NCBI GenBank assembly: GCA_937949525.1
Contig: CALEDT010000015.1
Coordinates: 50,484-114,483 of the forward strand
Direction of reading: 5' to 3'
Source: an uncultured Burkholderiales bacterium
GTDB taxonomy: Bacteria > Pseudomonadota > Gammaproteobacteria > Burkholderiales > Thiobacillaceae
DNA length: 64,000 nt
Made by a program: the position numbers and the translations under genes
Notes under the pieces: model-generated
The model's input: only the letters and a program-made list of their open reading frames with translations
The model's database searches: none
Told to the model about the DNA's origin: nothing
Part shown: positions 33,538-43,809 of the stretch, one piece after another
How the letters are laid out: the number at the start of each line of letters is the position of its first letter
Position numbering within the stretch: position 1 is the first letter of the stretch

Positions 33538-35921
33538 AGCGCCTGGTTGCACGGCTCAGCCTGCGCACGCGGCTGGTCGCCGCCCTCGTCGGCGTGCTCC
33601 TCGCCGCCCTCGTGTTCGGCGGCATCTACAGCCTGGATGCCGCGCGCAAGGTCGGTGGCCAGGCCCTGCAGCAAATGGCCGAGCGCGAGGCGCAGGTGCT
33701 GGCGCTCACCCTCACCGAGGCGCTCATCCTCGGCGACTACACCACGGCGCGTGAATTGATGCAGCACAGCGTGCAACGGGGTGGCATCCTCTGGGTGCGT
33801 CTCAAGGAAAACGGCCAGACGATCGCCGTCGAAGCCCCGGCGGCAAACCCCGGGCGGCCGGCCTGGTTCGCCGCCCTGGTCGGCCTCGGGCCGGCGGCGG
33901 CGCGTCAGTCCGTCACGGTCGGCGGCCGCCATTACGGTACCGTCGAGCTCGCCGTGATGCCGCACGTGGTCGAGGACCGGCTGTGGCTGCTTTTGGGTCG
34001 CATCGCCGGCATTGCCTTGCTCGCCGGCCTGCTACTCGCCGTGCTCATGTACTGGATCATGCGCGTCAACCTGCAGGGCCTTGCCCGCCTTGCTAAGGCG
34101 GGCAAGGCCATGGAGGAGGGCCGGCCGCCGAGCGGCATCCGCCTGCCTCCCGCCGCCCCGCCCGAGCTCACGGCCGCCGCCCATGCGCTGGATGCGGCGC
34201 ACGCCCGCATCCGGGCGCAGATTGAACAGATCTTGACGGAGAAGGAGCGCTGGCAGGTCACGCTGGAAGCGATCGCCGACGCGGTGATCGTCACCGACGC
34301 CGACGGTTGTGTACGTTTCATGAATCCGGCGGCGGAGCGCCTGACCGATTGGGACGCGGCGCAGGCGCGCGACCGGCCGATCGAGGTGGTCGCCCCCCTG
34401 ATCGACGAAGCGCAGCGCCAGCCCGTCCCGCACCCGGTGCTGCTGGTGCTCCACGGCGATGCGCCGGAGAAAACCATGAGCCAAGCCCTGCTGCGCACGG
34501 CGGGCGGCGCCGAGGTCGCCGTCGCGGACTCGGTTGCCCCCATCCATGCCGGCGACGACGGCCTGTGCGGCGTGGTGCTGGTGCTGCATGACGAAACCGA
34601 ACGGCGTGCCCTGCTGGCGGAGCTGCGGCGGCTCGCCTTCCACGATCCGCTCACGGGTCTGCCCAACCGGCGAGCGTTGGAGGGACGCATCGAGCGGGCC
34701 TTGCGCCAGCTCGGCGACGAGCCCGGCCGGCGGCATGCTTTTTGTTACATCGACCTGGACCAATTCAAGCTGGTCAACGACACCTGTGGACACGCCGCCG
34801 GCGACGAGCTGCTCGTCACGATCGGTCAGCTCATGCTGGCGCGTCTGCCCTCGCCGGGCGTGGGCGGCGAGTCGCCGGTGCTGGGTCGCCTGGGGGGCGA
34901 CGAATTTGGCCTCCTGCTGTTCGACACCGACAGCGAAACCGCGCTGCGGCACGCCACGGCGATCATCGACGCGATTCGTGGCCACACCTACCGCCATGGC
35001 CAACGCGCCTTCAACCTGGGCGCCAGCATAGGCCTGGTCTTGCTCTCGGCTGGCGAGGATGCCAGTCACATCCTGGCGCGAGCCGATGCCGCCTGCTATC
35101 TCGCCAAGCGCCGCGGGCGCAACCGGGTCGAGCGCTGGCAACCAGAACACGTGGCCATCCAGGCGCAAAGCGAGGAGATGGAATGGGTCGGCCGCATGGA
35201 GCGGTATTTCGCCGAAGGCCGCTTCGAGCTGTGGCGCCAGCGCATCGTGCCCGTAAACGGTAGCGGGGAGGCCTATTACGAGGTGTTGCTGCGGCCGCGC
35301 AACGAACAGGGTGAGGTCACCCCACCTTTGAGCCTACTCACCGCCGCCGAGCGCTATGGCCTGGCCCCCACGCTCGATCGCTGGGTGCTGCGCCGCCTGC
35401 TCGCTCACTTGCGCGACCACCCCGAAGACACGGCGCGCTATGCCGTCAACCTCTCCGGCCAGACGATCTCCGACCCGCTGTTCGTCGAGGTCGTGCGCAG
35501 CGTGCTGGATGCCTGTGCAGTGCCGGCTGGACGCATGCTGTTCGAGCTGACCGAAACGGCCGTGGTCCACGACATCGAAGCCGCGCAACGTTTCATCGCC
35601 GCGATGCGCAAGCTGGGCTGCGGCTTTTGCCTGGACGATTTTGGTAGCGGCTTGTCCTCCTTCGCCTATCTGAAGGGCCTCGATGCCTCGACGCTCAAGA
35701 TCGACGGCGCCTTCGTGCGCAAGCTCGATACCGAGCCGCTCGACTACGTCATCGTCAACGCCATCGCCCAGATCGGGCGGGATATGGGCCTCATCACGGT
35801 GGCGGAATTCGTCGAGAACGCCGCCATTCTGGAGAAACTGCGCGAGATCGGCGTCGATTACGCACAAGGCTATCACCTGCACCAGCCCGAACCGCTGGTG
35901 GCGCCGAAACCCACGGACTAA
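33534..35921 (+). CDS. Membrane PAS-GGDEF-EAL c-di-GMP signalling protein
   Basis: A 795-residue protein. TM1 (LRTRLVAALVGVLLAALVFGGIY) and TM2 (GIALLAGLLLAVLMYWIM) flank a short ~130-residue periplasmic domain. Then come a HAMP-like stretch, PAS (LEAIADAVIVTDADGCVRF), GGDEF with intact GGDEF but no RxxD I-site, and EAL. The EAL domain reads EVLLR at the signature and keeps NLSGQ, ELTETA, DDFGSGLSS, LKID and AEFVEN, so phosphodiesterase activity is plausible. Translational coupling to the PhnD-like protein suggests ligand-dependent c-di-GMP turnover. Confidence 0.9.
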   Translation: MKRLVARLSLRTRLVAALVGVLLAALVFGGIYSLDAARKVGGQALQQMAEREAQVLALTLTEALILGDYTTARELMQHSVQRGGILWVRLKENGQTIAVEAPAANPGRPAWFAALVGLGPAAARQSVTVGGRHYGTVELAVMPHVVEDRLWLLLGRIAGIALLAGLLLAVLMYWIMRVNLQGLARLAKAGKAMEEGRPPSGIRLPPAAPPELTAAAHALDAAHARIRAQIEQILTEKERWQVTLEAIADAVIVTDADGCVRFMNPAAERLTDWDAAQARDRPIEVVAPLIDEAQRQPVPHPVLLVLHGDAPEKTMSQALLRTAGGAEVAVADSVAPIHAGDDGLCGVVLVLHDETERRALLAELRRLAFHDPLTGLPNRRALEGRIERALRQLGDEPGRRHAFCYIDLDQFKLVNDTCGHAAGDELLVTIGQLMLARLPSPGVGGESPVLGRLGGDEFGLLLFDTDSETALRHATAIIDAIRGHTYRHGQRAFNLGASIGLVLLSAGEDASHILARADAACYLAKRRGRNRVERWQPEHVAIQAQSEEMEWVGRMERYFAEGRFELWRQRIVPVNGSGEAYYEVLLRPRNEQGEVTPPLSLLTAAERYGLAPTLDRWVLRRLLAHLRDHPEDTARYAVNLSGQTISDPLFVEVVRSVLDACAVPAGRMLFELTETAVVHDIEAAQRFIAAMRKLGCGFCLDDFGSGLSSFAYLKGLDASTLKIDGAFVRKLDTEPLDYVIVNAIAQIGRDMGLITVAEFVENAAILEKLREIGVDYAQGYHLHQPEPLVAPKPTD

Positions 35922-36045
35922 CCGTTCATGGCCGCTGGCCGCCCCCCGATGGCGCGGTGGTTTCCAAGGTGGTCCGATCGGCCGGATCGGGTGGCTACAA
36001 TGGCCGTGTCCCCATGTCTGTACGCGAACGACGAGGAGCCGGCCG

Positions 36046-36561
36046 ATGAGCAACCGCCATATCCGTGACATCCTGGTGCCGCTGGAGGAGTTCCCTCAGG
36101 TGGCCAGGGACACCACGCTGCGCAACGCTTATGCGCTGCTGCATGAACGGCACCTATCCGGCGGCTGGCGCTTGCGCCACATGCTGGTGTTCGACGACCG
36201 CACCACGCTGGTCGGCATCCTCAGTCTGCAGGACCTGCTGCGCGCGCTGATGCCGGACTACATCAAGGCCAGCCTGTCCGCGCTGGACAGTGGCCCGGCG
36301 CCGGATTACAGCGGCCTGAGCCTGCTCTGGCAGGAGGCTTTCGACGAACAATGCGCCAGGATGGCGGACGCCCGGGTCGACGCACACATGACGCCGGTGC
36401 GCCACACCATTCCCGCCGACGCGCCGTGGACGCAGGCCGCTTACCTGATGATCGCGCATGGCGTGCACATGCTGCCGGTGCTGGACGACCAACAACTGAT
36501 CGGCGTGGTGCGCATCGTCGACGTGTTCAACCAGGCCGCCGAACGAGTGCTGCATGGCTGA
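36046..36561 (+). CDS. CBS-domain pair protein
   Basis: A 171-residue soluble protein of two CBS motifs (HIRDILVPLEEFPQVARDTTLRNAYALL... and VDAHMTPVRHTIPADAPWTQAAYLM). The ATG is chosen for GAGGAG 8 nt upstream; the frame is open earlier in the preceding gene. CBS pairs bind adenine nucleotides or similar ligands and gate partner proteins. Its end overlaps the next gene, a DASS-type transporter, by 8 bp, so it may control that transporter. TACAAT at 35996-36001 could be a -10 element. Confidence 0.85.
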   Translation: MSNRHIRDILVPLEEFPQVARDTTLRNAYALLHERHLSGGWRLRHMLVFDDRTTLVGILSLQDLLRALMPDYIKASLSALDSGPAPDYSGLSLLWQEAFDEQCARMADARVDAHMTPVRHTIPADAPWTQAAYLMIAHGVHMLPVLDDQQLIGVVRIVDVFNQAAERVLHG

Positions 36562-38044
36562 ACTGCCCGCCGACGCGCTGCCGCACGTCGCGCCGCCGCC
36601 GCGGCGCTTCGATGCCCGCAAGTGGTTCTTCCTGTTGCTGGGCCTGGGTGCTTTCCTGACGGTGTATTACATGCCGCCGTGGCCCGACGCCATCGACCCG
36701 GCCGGCAAGTCGTTCCAGCTCAGCCCGGAGGGCAAGGCCGCCATCGGGTTGTTCCTGATGGCCGGCATCTGGTGGGTGTTCGAGGTGATTCCCATCGGCG
36801 TCACCGCCATCGCCATCGGCGTTTTCCAGGCGTTGTTCCTGATCCGTCCGGCGCGCGAGGCGTTCCGCGACTTCATGGACCCGTCGGTGATATTCATCTT
36901 CGGCTCCATCGCCATCGGTCTGGCGTTCACCAAGTCCGGCCTGACCCGGCGCATCGCCTACCGCATGATGGCGGTGGTGGGGGAGAACACCAACACCATC
37001 CTGCTGGGCTGCCTGGTGGTCACCGCCGCGCTCGCCCACCTGATGGCGCACACCGCCGTGGCCGCCACCATGTTCCCCATCCTGCTGGCGATCTATGCGC
37101 TGTACGGCGAGGGCGACAAGCGCACCAATTTCGGCAAGAGCCTGTTCATCGGCATGGCCTACGCCGCCGGTGCCGGCAGCATCGTCACCTTCCTGGGCGC
37201 CGCGCGCGGTCCGGCGGCGGCCGGCATGTACAAGGAATTCACCGGCACCGAGATCGGCTTTTTCGAACTGACCCGTTACATGTTCCTGATCGGCTGGGGC
37301 ATGGTGTTCCTGATCTGGCTGTATCTGATCACCTTCCTCAAGCCCGAGAAGAAATCCATTCCGGGGCTGCGCGACACGGTGGTTCGCCTGGCCGATGGTC
37401 TGGGCCCGATCAGCGGGCGCGAGTGGCTGGTGCTGGTGATCGTGTTCGGCGTGGTGCTGGCGATGTCGCTGAAGGGCGTGGTGCCGTTCCTGCAGCCCAT
37501 CGACCGCGCCGCGCTGATGCTGGTCTCGACGCTGCTGTTCTTCATCCTCGGCGTGCTCACGGTGAAGGATCTGGAGGAGATTCCGTGGAACATCATCCTG
37601 TTGTTTTCCGGCGCCATGAGCATCGGCTTCTGCCTGTGGCAGACCGGCGCGGCGGAGTGGATGGCGGTGCAGTGGCTGGGCCTGCTGCAGGACGCGCACT
37701 GGTTCGTGTTCGTGCTGGGTATCGCCGGCTTCGTCATGCTGATGACCAACTTCATCATGAACGTCGCCGCCATCGCCATCGTGCTGCCGGTGGCGCTGGT
37801 CATCGCCGGTTACCTCGGCGTGGCGCCGGACGTGATCGTTTATGCCTCGCTGGTCACCGCCGGCATGCCTTTCCTGCTGCTGATCGGCGCCGCGCCCAAC
37901 GCCATCGCCTACGATTCCGGGCAGTTCTCCACCGGCGAGTTCTTCCGCCACGGCCTGCTGCTGAGCCTGGCGCTGATGGCGGTGCTGGCGCTCGCGGTAC
38001 TGACCGTCTGGCCGTTCATGGGCATGCCCATCCTGGCGGGCTGA
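36554..38044 (+). CDS. SLC13/DASS-family anion transporter
   Basis: A 496-residue protein with about 12 helices. Family features: GLFLMAGIWWVFEVIPIGVTAIAIGVFQALF, LAHLMAHTAVAATMFPILLAIYAL, NIILLFSGAMSIGFCLWQTGAAEWM and TNFIMNVAAIAIVLPVAL. DASS proteins move dicarboxylates, sulfate or related anions with Na+. The substrate cannot be read from sequence. It overlaps the CBS gene. Confidence 0.88.
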   Translation: MAELPADALPHVAPPPRRFDARKWFFLLLGLGAFLTVYYMPPWPDAIDPAGKSFQLSPEGKAAIGLFLMAGIWWVFEVIPIGVTAIAIGVFQALFLIRPAREAFRDFMDPSVIFIFGSIAIGLAFTKSGLTRRIAYRMMAVVGENTNTILLGCLVVTAALAHLMAHTAVAATMFPILLAIYALYGEGDKRTNFGKSLFIGMAYAAGAGSIVTFLGAARGPAAAGMYKEFTGTEIGFFELTRYMFLIGWGMVFLIWLYLITFLKPEKKSIPGLRDTVVRLADGLGPISGREWLVLVIVFGVVLAMSLKGVVPFLQPIDRAALMLVSTLLFFILGVLTVKDLEEIPWNIILLFSGAMSIGFCLWQTGAAEWMAVQWLGLLQDAHWFVFVLGIAGFVMLMTNFIMNVAAIAIVLPVALVIAGYLGVAPDVIVYASLVTAGMPFLLLIGAAPNAIAYDSGQFSTGEFFRHGLLLSLALMAVLALAVLTVWPFMGMPILAG

Positions 38045-38063
38045 GGCCCGCGGCCACGCGGTT

Positions 38064-39197
38064 TCACGCGCTGCCGAGCGTCAGATAGCCGGCGCGATAC
38101 CAGTCGTGCAGCAGCGGCATCAACGCTTCGGCGCATGCGTCCGCCGGCAGTTCGCGCCGGTCGGCCAGGGCGCGCAGCGCGCGAGCGCCGGCCGCATCGA
38201 GCTCGACGCGTTCGCCGTTGATGAAGTACACCCGACCGCGGAACAGCAACTGGCTGCGCGCGTCCAGCGCCACCCCCTGCTTGGCCGCGCGCTGGGCGAA
38301 CATGGCGAGCGACAGCGGCCGGCGCGGCGGGTCGAAGAACACGTGCGGCTTGGGTTCGCTCAGATAGCGGCCGAGAAAATCGGCGATGTCGCGTTTGCCC
38401 CAGCGCAGGGTGCGGATGGTCTGCGCCGCCCAGTCGAGCATGGCTGCGGGAATCTCGCCGGCGTGCGCAGGCTGGCGCAGGCCGGGATCGGCATACAGGC
38501 CGTCGAGTTCCAGGTGGTCGTGCAGATGGTCGAGGAAGCGCCCGGCGATCTCGTCCGCCTTGGGCGCGCGGAAACCCACCGACCAGGTCATGCAGGCGGT
38601 CAATGCCACGCCGTTGTGCGCCAGACGCGGCGGCAGGTAGAGCATGTCGCCGGGCTCCAGCACCCAACTGTCATCGACGCGGAAGTTCCGGAGGATGCGC
38701 AGCGGCGCGTCCTCGACCAGGGTCAGGTCGTCCTGCGCGCTGATCTCCCAGCGCCGCCGCCCCCGTCCCTGGATCAGGAACACATCGTAGGAATCGAAAT
38801 GCGGGCCGATGCCGCCGCCCGGTGGCGCGTCGCTGACCATCAGGTCATCCAGCCGCGCGCGCGGAATGAAGTCGAAGCGGCGCAGCAGCCGGTCGCCTTC
38901 GTCCAGCAGGTGATTGACGCCGGACACCAGCAGGCTCCAATGCCGTTTTGGCAAGGCGCGCAGTTGCTCCGCCGTGAACGGGCCGTGTTCCAGTTCGCAG
39001 CGGCCACGGCGAAAACGCACCAGGCGGCTCTCCGCGTCATCACGCTGGGCGAGCGTGGCGAGACCGTCCCGATCCAGCCAGTCGCCGAAGCCGGGCAGGG
39101 CCTGACGCACCAGCAGCGGCCGTCGTTGCCAGTATTCGGCCAGAAAGCGGGCCGGTGTCAGGCCGCCCAGCAGGCGTTCCAGCGAGAAATCCGCCAT
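38064..39197 (-). CDS. roxA: JmjC/cupin ribosomal oxygenase (YcfD/RoxA, 50S L16 arginine hydroxylase)
   Basis: The 377-residue reading starts at MADFSLERLLGG, with AAGG 8 nt upstream; the frame is open further but unlike the family. It is a 2-oxoglutarate/Fe(II) oxygenase: HFDSYDVFLIQGRGRRRWEI carries the HxD metal motif, LEPGDMLYLPPRLAHNGVA the distal His, and WSVGFRAPK closes the JmjC core. A dimerisation and winged-helix region follows. YcfD hydroxylates an arginine of ribosomal protein L16. Confidence 0.9.
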   Translation of the reverse strand: MADFSLERLLGGLTPARFLAEYWQRRPLLVRQALPGFGDWLDRDGLATLAQRDDAESRLVRFRRGRCELEHGPFTAEQLRALPKRHWSLLVSGVNHLLDEGDRLLRRFDFIPRARLDDLMVSDAPPGGGIGPHFDSYDVFLIQGRGRRRWEISAQDDLTLVEDAPLRILRNFRVDDSWVLEPGDMLYLPPRLAHNGVALTACMTWSVGFRAPKADEIAGRFLDHLHDHLELDGLYADPGLRQPAHAGEIPAAMLDWAAQTIRTLRWGKRDIADFLGRYLSEPKPHVFFDPPRRPLSLAMFAQRAAKQGVALDARSQLLFRGRVYFINGERVELDAAGARALRALADRRELPADACAEALMPLLHDWYRAGYLTLGSA

Positions 39198-39348
39198 GCG
39201 AAAGCCTTGGCTGGCGCGTCCGGGTTTGACCATATAATGCCTCCGTCGTGAGGACATGCGGGTGGAATGGCGGGACCGCTCCCGCCGGCGCGGGCGCGCG
39301 TCGTCCCGTGTACCGATTCCAGCGGATGCAAACCAAGGAGCGCAAACC

Positions 39349-39810
39349 ATGCTGAAGCAGGGCGACAAGGCGCCTGATTTCGAACTGCCGGATGCGGACA
39401 TGAGCATCGCCCGGCTGCAGGACTATCTGGGCAAGCCGCTCGTGCTGTTCTTCTACGTGCGCGATGATACCCCCGGCTGTACCACCGAGGCGATCGAGTT
39501 CAGCGACCGCGAGGGCGACTTTGCCCGCCTGGGGTGTGCCGTCGTCGGTGTGTCGCGGGACGACTGCATCCGCCACGGCGCGTTCCGCGACAAACACGGC
39601 ATCACCGTGCGCCTGCTCGCGGACAAGGAGGGCGTGACGTGCGCGGCGTATGGCGTGCTGGTCACGCGCGAGGTGGACGGGGTGATGCGCGAGGGCGTCA
39701 TGCGCACCACCTTCATCATCGATGCGGGCGGCACCATCGCCCATGTGCTGGCCGATGTGACCCCGAAGGGCCACGCGGCCGAAGTATTGAAACTTGTCAA
39801 GGAGTTATGA
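39349..39810 (+). CDS. bcp: Peroxiredoxin, BCP/PrxQ type
   Basis: A 153-residue thiol peroxidase with AAGGAG 8 nt before the ATG. The peroxidatic Cys lies in DDTPGCTTEAIEFSD. The resolving Cys five residues later in E. coli BCP is Ile here, so this is a 1-Cys type or uses another cysteine (RLGCAVVG, DDCIRHG, VTCAAYG). It reduces hydroperoxides in the cytoplasm. The stop directly abuts the slyD ATG. Confidence 0.92.
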   Translation: MLKQGDKAPDFELPDADMSIARLQDYLGKPLVLFFYVRDDTPGCTTEAIEFSDREGDFARLGCAVVGVSRDDCIRHGAFRDKHGITVRLLADKEGVTCAAYGVLVTREVDGVMREGVMRTTFIIDAGGTIAHVLADVTPKGHAAEVLKLVKEL

Positions 39811-40296
39811 ATGTTGATCGCCAAGGACACCGTCGTCACGCTGAGTTACCGGCTCAGCGACCGCGCCGGCGAGGTGCTGGAGGAAACCACCGACGACGCG
39901 CCTGCGGCGTATCTGCACGGCGGCTATGACGGTATCTTCCCCAAGGTCGAGGCCGCGCTCGAGGGCAAGGCCGCCGGCGCGGAACTGGACCTGGTGCTGG
40001 AGCCCGAGGACGCGTTCGGCGAGTACGATGCCGAGCTGGTGCGCGTGGAGCCGGCGCATCTGTTTCCGGCGGAGGTGCATGTGGGCATGCAGCTCGAAGG
40101 CGCCAGCGAAGACGGGCATCACGTGATGCTGTACACCGTGACCGACATCGCCGACGGCAAGGTGGTGGTGGATGGCAACCATCCGCTCGCCGGCCAGGCG
40201 CTGCGCCTGCAATGCACGGTGCGTGACGTGCGCGCGGCGTCGCCGGAGGAGCTCGAACACGGCCACGTGCATGGTCCGCACGGGCACCATCATTGA
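39811..40296 (+). CDS. slyD: FKBP-type peptidyl-prolyl isomerase SlyD
   Basis: A 161-residue SlyD-type protein: FKBP core ([50 protein letters not shown]), an insert-in-flap chaperone region, and a short His-rich tail ([12 protein letters not shown]). SlyD helps folding and, through the His tail, nickel handling. The tail is much shorter than that of E. coli SlyD. It starts immediately after bcp. Confidence 0.9.
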   Translation: MLIAKDTVVTLSYRLSDRAGEVLEETTDDAPAAYLHGGYDGIFPKVEAALEGKAAGAELDLVLEPEDAFGEYDAELVRVEPAHLFPAEVHVGMQLEGASEDGHHVMLYTVTDIADGKVVVDGNHPLAGQALRLQCTVRDVRAASPEELEHGHVHGPHGHHH

Positions 40297-40309
40297 GCCT
40301 GGTCGCGGC

Positions 40310-41275
40310 ATGAAACTGACTTTTCTGGAGTTCGAGCAGCCCATCGCCGAACTCGAGGCCAAGATCGAGGAACTGTCCTCGGTGCGTGGCGACCCGGCGC
40401 TGGATCTGTCGGAGGAGATCGAGCGGCTGCGCAAGAAGAGTGCCGCGTTGACCCGGCAGATCTACGGCAAGCTCAATGCCTGGCAGATCGCGCAGGTGGC
40501 GCGCCATCCGCAGCGTCCCTACACGCTCGACTACGTGCGCGGCCTGTTCACCGAGTTCGAGGAGCTGCACGGCGACCGGGCTTTCGCCGACGATCCCGCC
40601 ATCGTTGGCGGTCTGGCGCGCTTCGATGGTGAGCCGGTCATGGTCATCGGCCACCAGAAGGGCCGTGACGTCAAGGAGCGCCAGTACCGCAACTTCGGCA
40701 TGCCGCGGCCGGAAGGCTACCGCAAGGCCCTGCGTCTGATGCGTCTGGCCGAGAAGTTCCACCTGCCGGTATTGACGTTCATCGACACCCCCGGCGCCTA
40801 CCCGGGCATCGATGCCGAGGAGCGCGGGCAATCCGAGGCCATCGCGCGCAATCTCTACGTCATGGCGGAGCTGAGGACGCCGGTGATCTGCACGGTGATC
40901 GGCGAAGGCGGTTCGGGCGGTGCGCTGGCCATCGGTGTGGGCGACGCGGTGCTGATGCTGCAGTACGCCACCTATTCGGTGATCTCGCCGGAAGGCTGTG
41001 CCTCCATCCTGTGGAAGAGCGCGGACAAGGCCTCGGTCGCCGCCGAGGCGTTGGGCATCACCGCGTCCAAGCTCAAGACGCTCGGCCTGATCGACCAGAT
41101 CGTCAACGAGCCGCTGGGCGGCGCGCATCGCGACGCCGACGCCATGATGGCCAACCTGCGCAGCGCACTCGCGGAGCAACTGGCCAACCTGCGCGAACGT
41201 CCGCTCAACACGTTGCTCAATGATCGTTACGCCCGGCTCATGGGCTATGGCAAGTTCAAGGAAGGACGCGTCTGA
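40310..41275 (+). CDS. accA: Acetyl-CoA carboxylase carboxyltransferase subunit alpha
   Basis: A 321-residue subunit of normal length, starting at the ATG of [21 protein letters not shown]. Core motifs: [77 protein letters not shown] and [15 protein letters not shown]. With AccD it transfers carboxyl from biotin to acetyl-CoA, the committed step of fatty-acid synthesis. Its 3' end overlaps tilS by 29 bp. Confidence 0.96.
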   Translation: MKLTFLEFEQPIAELEAKIEELSSVRGDPALDLSEEIERLRKKSAALTRQIYGKLNAWQIAQVARHPQRPYTLDYVRGLFTEFEELHGDRAFADDPAIVGGLARFDGEPVMVIGHQKGRDVKERQYRNFGMPRPEGYRKALRLMRLAEKFHLPVLTFIDTPGAYPGIDAEERGQSEAIARNLYVMAELRTPVICTVIGEGGSGGALAIGVGDAVLMLQYATYSVISPEGCASILWKSADKASVAAEALGITASKLKTLGLIDQIVNEPLGGAHRDADAMMANLRSALAEQLANLRERPLNTLLNDRYARLMGYGKFKEGRV

Positions 41276-42587
41276 CCCGATCGGGCACGTCCTCGCGGCG
41301 CTGAATGGCCGGGTGAGCGCCGGCACGCGCGTCACCGTCGCCTATTCCGGCGGCCTCGATTCCAGCGTGTTGTTGCATGTGCTCGCCGAGCTGCGCAGCG
41401 CGCTGGGCTGCATGCTCGATGCGTTGCACGTGCACCATGGCCTGTCGCCCAACGCCGACGCCTGGGCCGCACACTGCACGGCGTGCTGCGCGGCGCTGGG
41501 GGTGCCGCTAACCGTGCGCCGCGTGGTCGTGCGCGCCGCCGGGGAGGGCCTCGAAGCAGCCGCGCGCGCGGCGCGCTATCGCGCGTTCGGCGAGCATGCC
41601 GCCGATTTCCTGCTGCTGGCACACCAGCGTGACGACCAGGCAGAGACCGTGCTGCTGCGCCTGATGCGTGGCGGCGGGCCGCGCGCGCTCGCCGGCATGC
41701 CGGCCGAACGCGCGTTGCCCGGCGGCGCGCGCTTGCTGCGGCCGCTGTTGGCGTGCACGCGCGCGCAACTGCAAGCGTGGGCGGATACGCATGGGCTGGC
41801 CTGGATCGAGGACGAGAGCAACACCGATCCCGTTCATGCGCGCAACGCCCTGCGCCACCGGGTGATGCCGGTGCTGGCGGAGATCTTCCCGCAGGCCGGC
41901 GCGCGTCTTGCCCTGGCTGCCGCCCAGGGCGCCGAGACGGCGGCGCTGCTCGACGACCTGGCAGACATGGACGCGCAATCCGCGCAACTGGATGACGGCT
42001 TGAGCCTGAGCCGCATTGCCGCCCTGCCCGAGGCGCGCGCGCGCAACGTGTTGCGTCGCCAGCTCGAACGCGCCGGGGCCCGGCCGGGTGAACGGGCACT
42101 GCGCGAGGCCTGGCGGCAGCTCAGTCAGGCGCAGGCCGATGCCGCAGTCGACGTGGCGTTCGGCGCATGGCGCCTGCGGCGGCATCGCGGCGTCATCCAC
42201 CTGCTTTCGCCGACGCCGGAAGCCGCCTTGTCCGGCGTGCGCCGGCACCTGGCGGAATGGCGGGGCGAAACGCGACTGGACCTGGGTGCGCTGGGCGCGC
42301 TGGAGTTCCGGCCGGCGGCGGGGCAGGGCGTGCGCCTGCATGCCGGTGCGACCCTGGTGCGACTGCGTCAGGGCGGTGAGCGGCTGTGCTTGGCGCCGGG
42401 GCGGCCACGCCGCAGCCTGAAGAATCTGCTGCGCGAGGCGGGCGTGCCACCGTGGCTGCGTTCGCGCCTGCCGTTGCTCTATGTCGAGGATCGGCTGGCC
42501 TGGGTCGCCGGCATCGGTGCCGACGCGCATTGCCTGGTCGGCGCCGGCGAGCCGGGCTGGGTCATTTCCTGGCAGCCACCGTCGTGA
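41247..42587 (+). CDS. tilS: tRNA(Ile)-lysidine synthase TilS
   Basis: A 446-residue enzyme that converts C34 of tRNA-Ile(CAU) to lysidine. The N-terminal PP-loop [14 protein letters not shown] binds [38 protein letters not shown] and RPLL follow, then the C-terminal tRNA-binding domain ([25 protein letters not shown]). Start is the ATG inside accA. The 3' end overlaps the convergent SPOR gene by 26 bp. Confidence 0.94.
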   Translation: MASSRKDASDPIGHVLAALNGRVSAGTRVTVAYSGGLDSSVLLHVLAELRSALGCMLDALHVHHGLSPNADAWAAHCTACCAALGVPLTVRRVVVRAAGEGLEAAARAARYRAFGEHAADFLLLAHQRDDQAETVLLRLMRGGGPRALAGMPAERALPGGARLLRPLLACTRAQLQAWADTHGLAWIEDESNTDPVHARNALRHRVMPVLAEIFPQAGARLALAAAQGAETAALLDDLADMDAQSAQLDDGLSLSRIAALPEARARNVLRRQLERAGARPGERALREAWRQLSQAQADAAVDVAFGAWRLRRHRGVIHLLSPTPEAALSGVRRHLAEWRGETRLDLGALGALEFRPAAGQGVRLHAGATLVRLRQGGERLCLAPGRPRRSLKNLLREAGVPPWLRSRLPLLYVEDRLAWVAGIGADAHCLVGAGEPGWVISWQPPS

Positions 42588-43227
42588 CCAGGGGGCTGTA
42601 GCCCATGCGGGCGAGTTCGGCCCGCGCCTTTTCCGCCTCGTGCTGATCCAGGAAGGGACCGACCTGCACGCGCGTCTCCATGTGCGCGCGGATGCCCTGG
42701 CGTTGCAGCCGTTGCACCAGGTCGCGCGCGTTGTCCGGGTTGCTGAACACGCCCAGTTGCACCACGTAGCCGCCTCCGGCCACCGGCGTCGGCAGGGCCG
42801 GCGGCGAGTCCGCCGGGGTGGCGGGGAGCGCCGCGGCAGGCGGGGGCGCAGGGGGTGCGGACGCGCTGGCGGGCGGGCGCACGATGCCGCGCGGCTCGTT
42901 GCTGACGCGGGGCGGTGGCGGCGGTTCGCGCGGCAGATCCGGGCGTTCCGCCGGCTCGGCCGCAGCCGAGCCCGGCTCCGTCGGTTCGGTTGGTGACTCC
43001 TCGGGTAACGGTTCACTCACCGGCGCTTCGGCCACCGGCGCCGGCGCCGGCACGATGGGCGCGGGTGCACTCGGCGCGGGTGGCTTGCGATCGTGCGTGG
43101 CGCTGCCCTGATCTAGCCACCACAGGCCGGCCAACGCCGTGGCGGTGATGGCCGCGGCCACGGCCAGACGCACCATGGCCTTCTTCTTCACGTCCTCGGC
43201 TTCCGGCATGCCGTTCGCTGCCGCCAT
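42562..43227 (-). CDS. SPOR-domain membrane protein
   Basis: The 221-residue reading starts at the ATG of [11 protein letters not shown] with GAGGAG 7 nt upstream (an ATG nine codons earlier lacks this). It is a single-pass bitopic protein: TM helix [18 protein letters not shown], a long Pro/Ala/Glu-rich periplasmic linker, and a C-terminal SPOR domain ([36 protein letters not shown]). SPOR domains bind denuded septal peptidoglycan, so a role in division or cell-wall work is likely. Confidence 0.88.
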   Translation of the reverse strand: MAAANGMPEAEDVKKKAMVRLAVAAAITATALAGLWWLDQGSATHDRKPPAPSAPAPIVPAPAPVAEAPVSEPLPEESPTEPTEPGSAAAEPAERPDLPREPPPPPRVSNEPRGIVRPPASASAPPAPPPAAALPATPADSPPALPTPVAGGGYVVQLGVFSNPDNARDLVQRLQRQGIRAHMETRVQVGPFLDQHEAEKARAELARMGYSPLVTTVAARK

Positions 43228-43370
43228 CGTGTTCTCCTCGCGCGCGCCCCGCAATCGGGCGGTTTGCCTTTATTTTAGGGGCGTTTCGTGCTACCTTGCG
43301 CGCGCTTTTTCACGCATTTTCAACGTGTTCCGCACCCTTCCCGATTTCTCTTTGCACCGGAGTTCCGCAA

Positions 43371-43796
43371 GTGGCCATTGAACGTACCCTGTCCATCATC
43401 AAACCCGACGCCGTCGCCAAGAACGTGATCGGCAAGATCTATTCCCGCTTCGAAACCAACGGCCTCAAGATCGTGGCCGCGCGCATGGCCCATCTGTCGC
43501 GCGCCGAGGCGGAAGGTTTCTACGCCGTGCACAAGGGTCGCCCGTTCTTCAATGATCTGGTCGAGTTCATGACGTCCGGCCCGGTGATGATCCAGGTGCT
43601 GGAGGGCGAGAACGCCATCGCCAGGAACCGCGAGCTGATGGGTGCCACCGATCCGAAAAAGGCCGAACCCGGTACCATCCGCGCGGATTTCGCCTCCAGC
43701 ATCGACGCCAACGCCGTGCATGGTTCCGATGCGCCGGAAACCGCGGCGGTGGAGATCGCTTACTTCTTCCCTGCCAGCCAGGTCTACGCGCGCTGA
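43371..43796 (+). CDS. ndk: Nucleoside diphosphate kinase
   Basis: A 141-residue enzyme starting at GTG with GGAG 8 nt upstream. Motifs: [56 protein letters not shown], and NAVHGSD with the phosphorylated catalytic His. It equilibrates nucleoside tri- and diphosphates. First gene of the run leading to der. Confidence 0.97.
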   Translation: MAIERTLSIIKPDAVAKNVIGKIYSRFETNGLKIVAARMAHLSRAEAEGFYAVHKGRPFFNDLVEFMTSGPVMIQVLEGENAIARNRELMGATDPKKAEPGTIRADFASSIDANAVHGSDAPETAAVEIAYFFPASQVYAR

Positions 43797-43809
43797 GGCG
43801 GCTGCTCCC

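Noticed and set aside
30686..35921. ABC importer for phosphonate (PhnCDE)
   Set aside because: The neighbouring ABC gene is a fused ATM1-type exporter on the opposite strand, not a PhnC ATPase or PhnE permease.
42562..42587. Frameshift or misassembly at the tilS/SPOR end
   Set aside because: The genes converge and overlap by 26 bp, but both C-termini match their families, so the overlap looks genuine.
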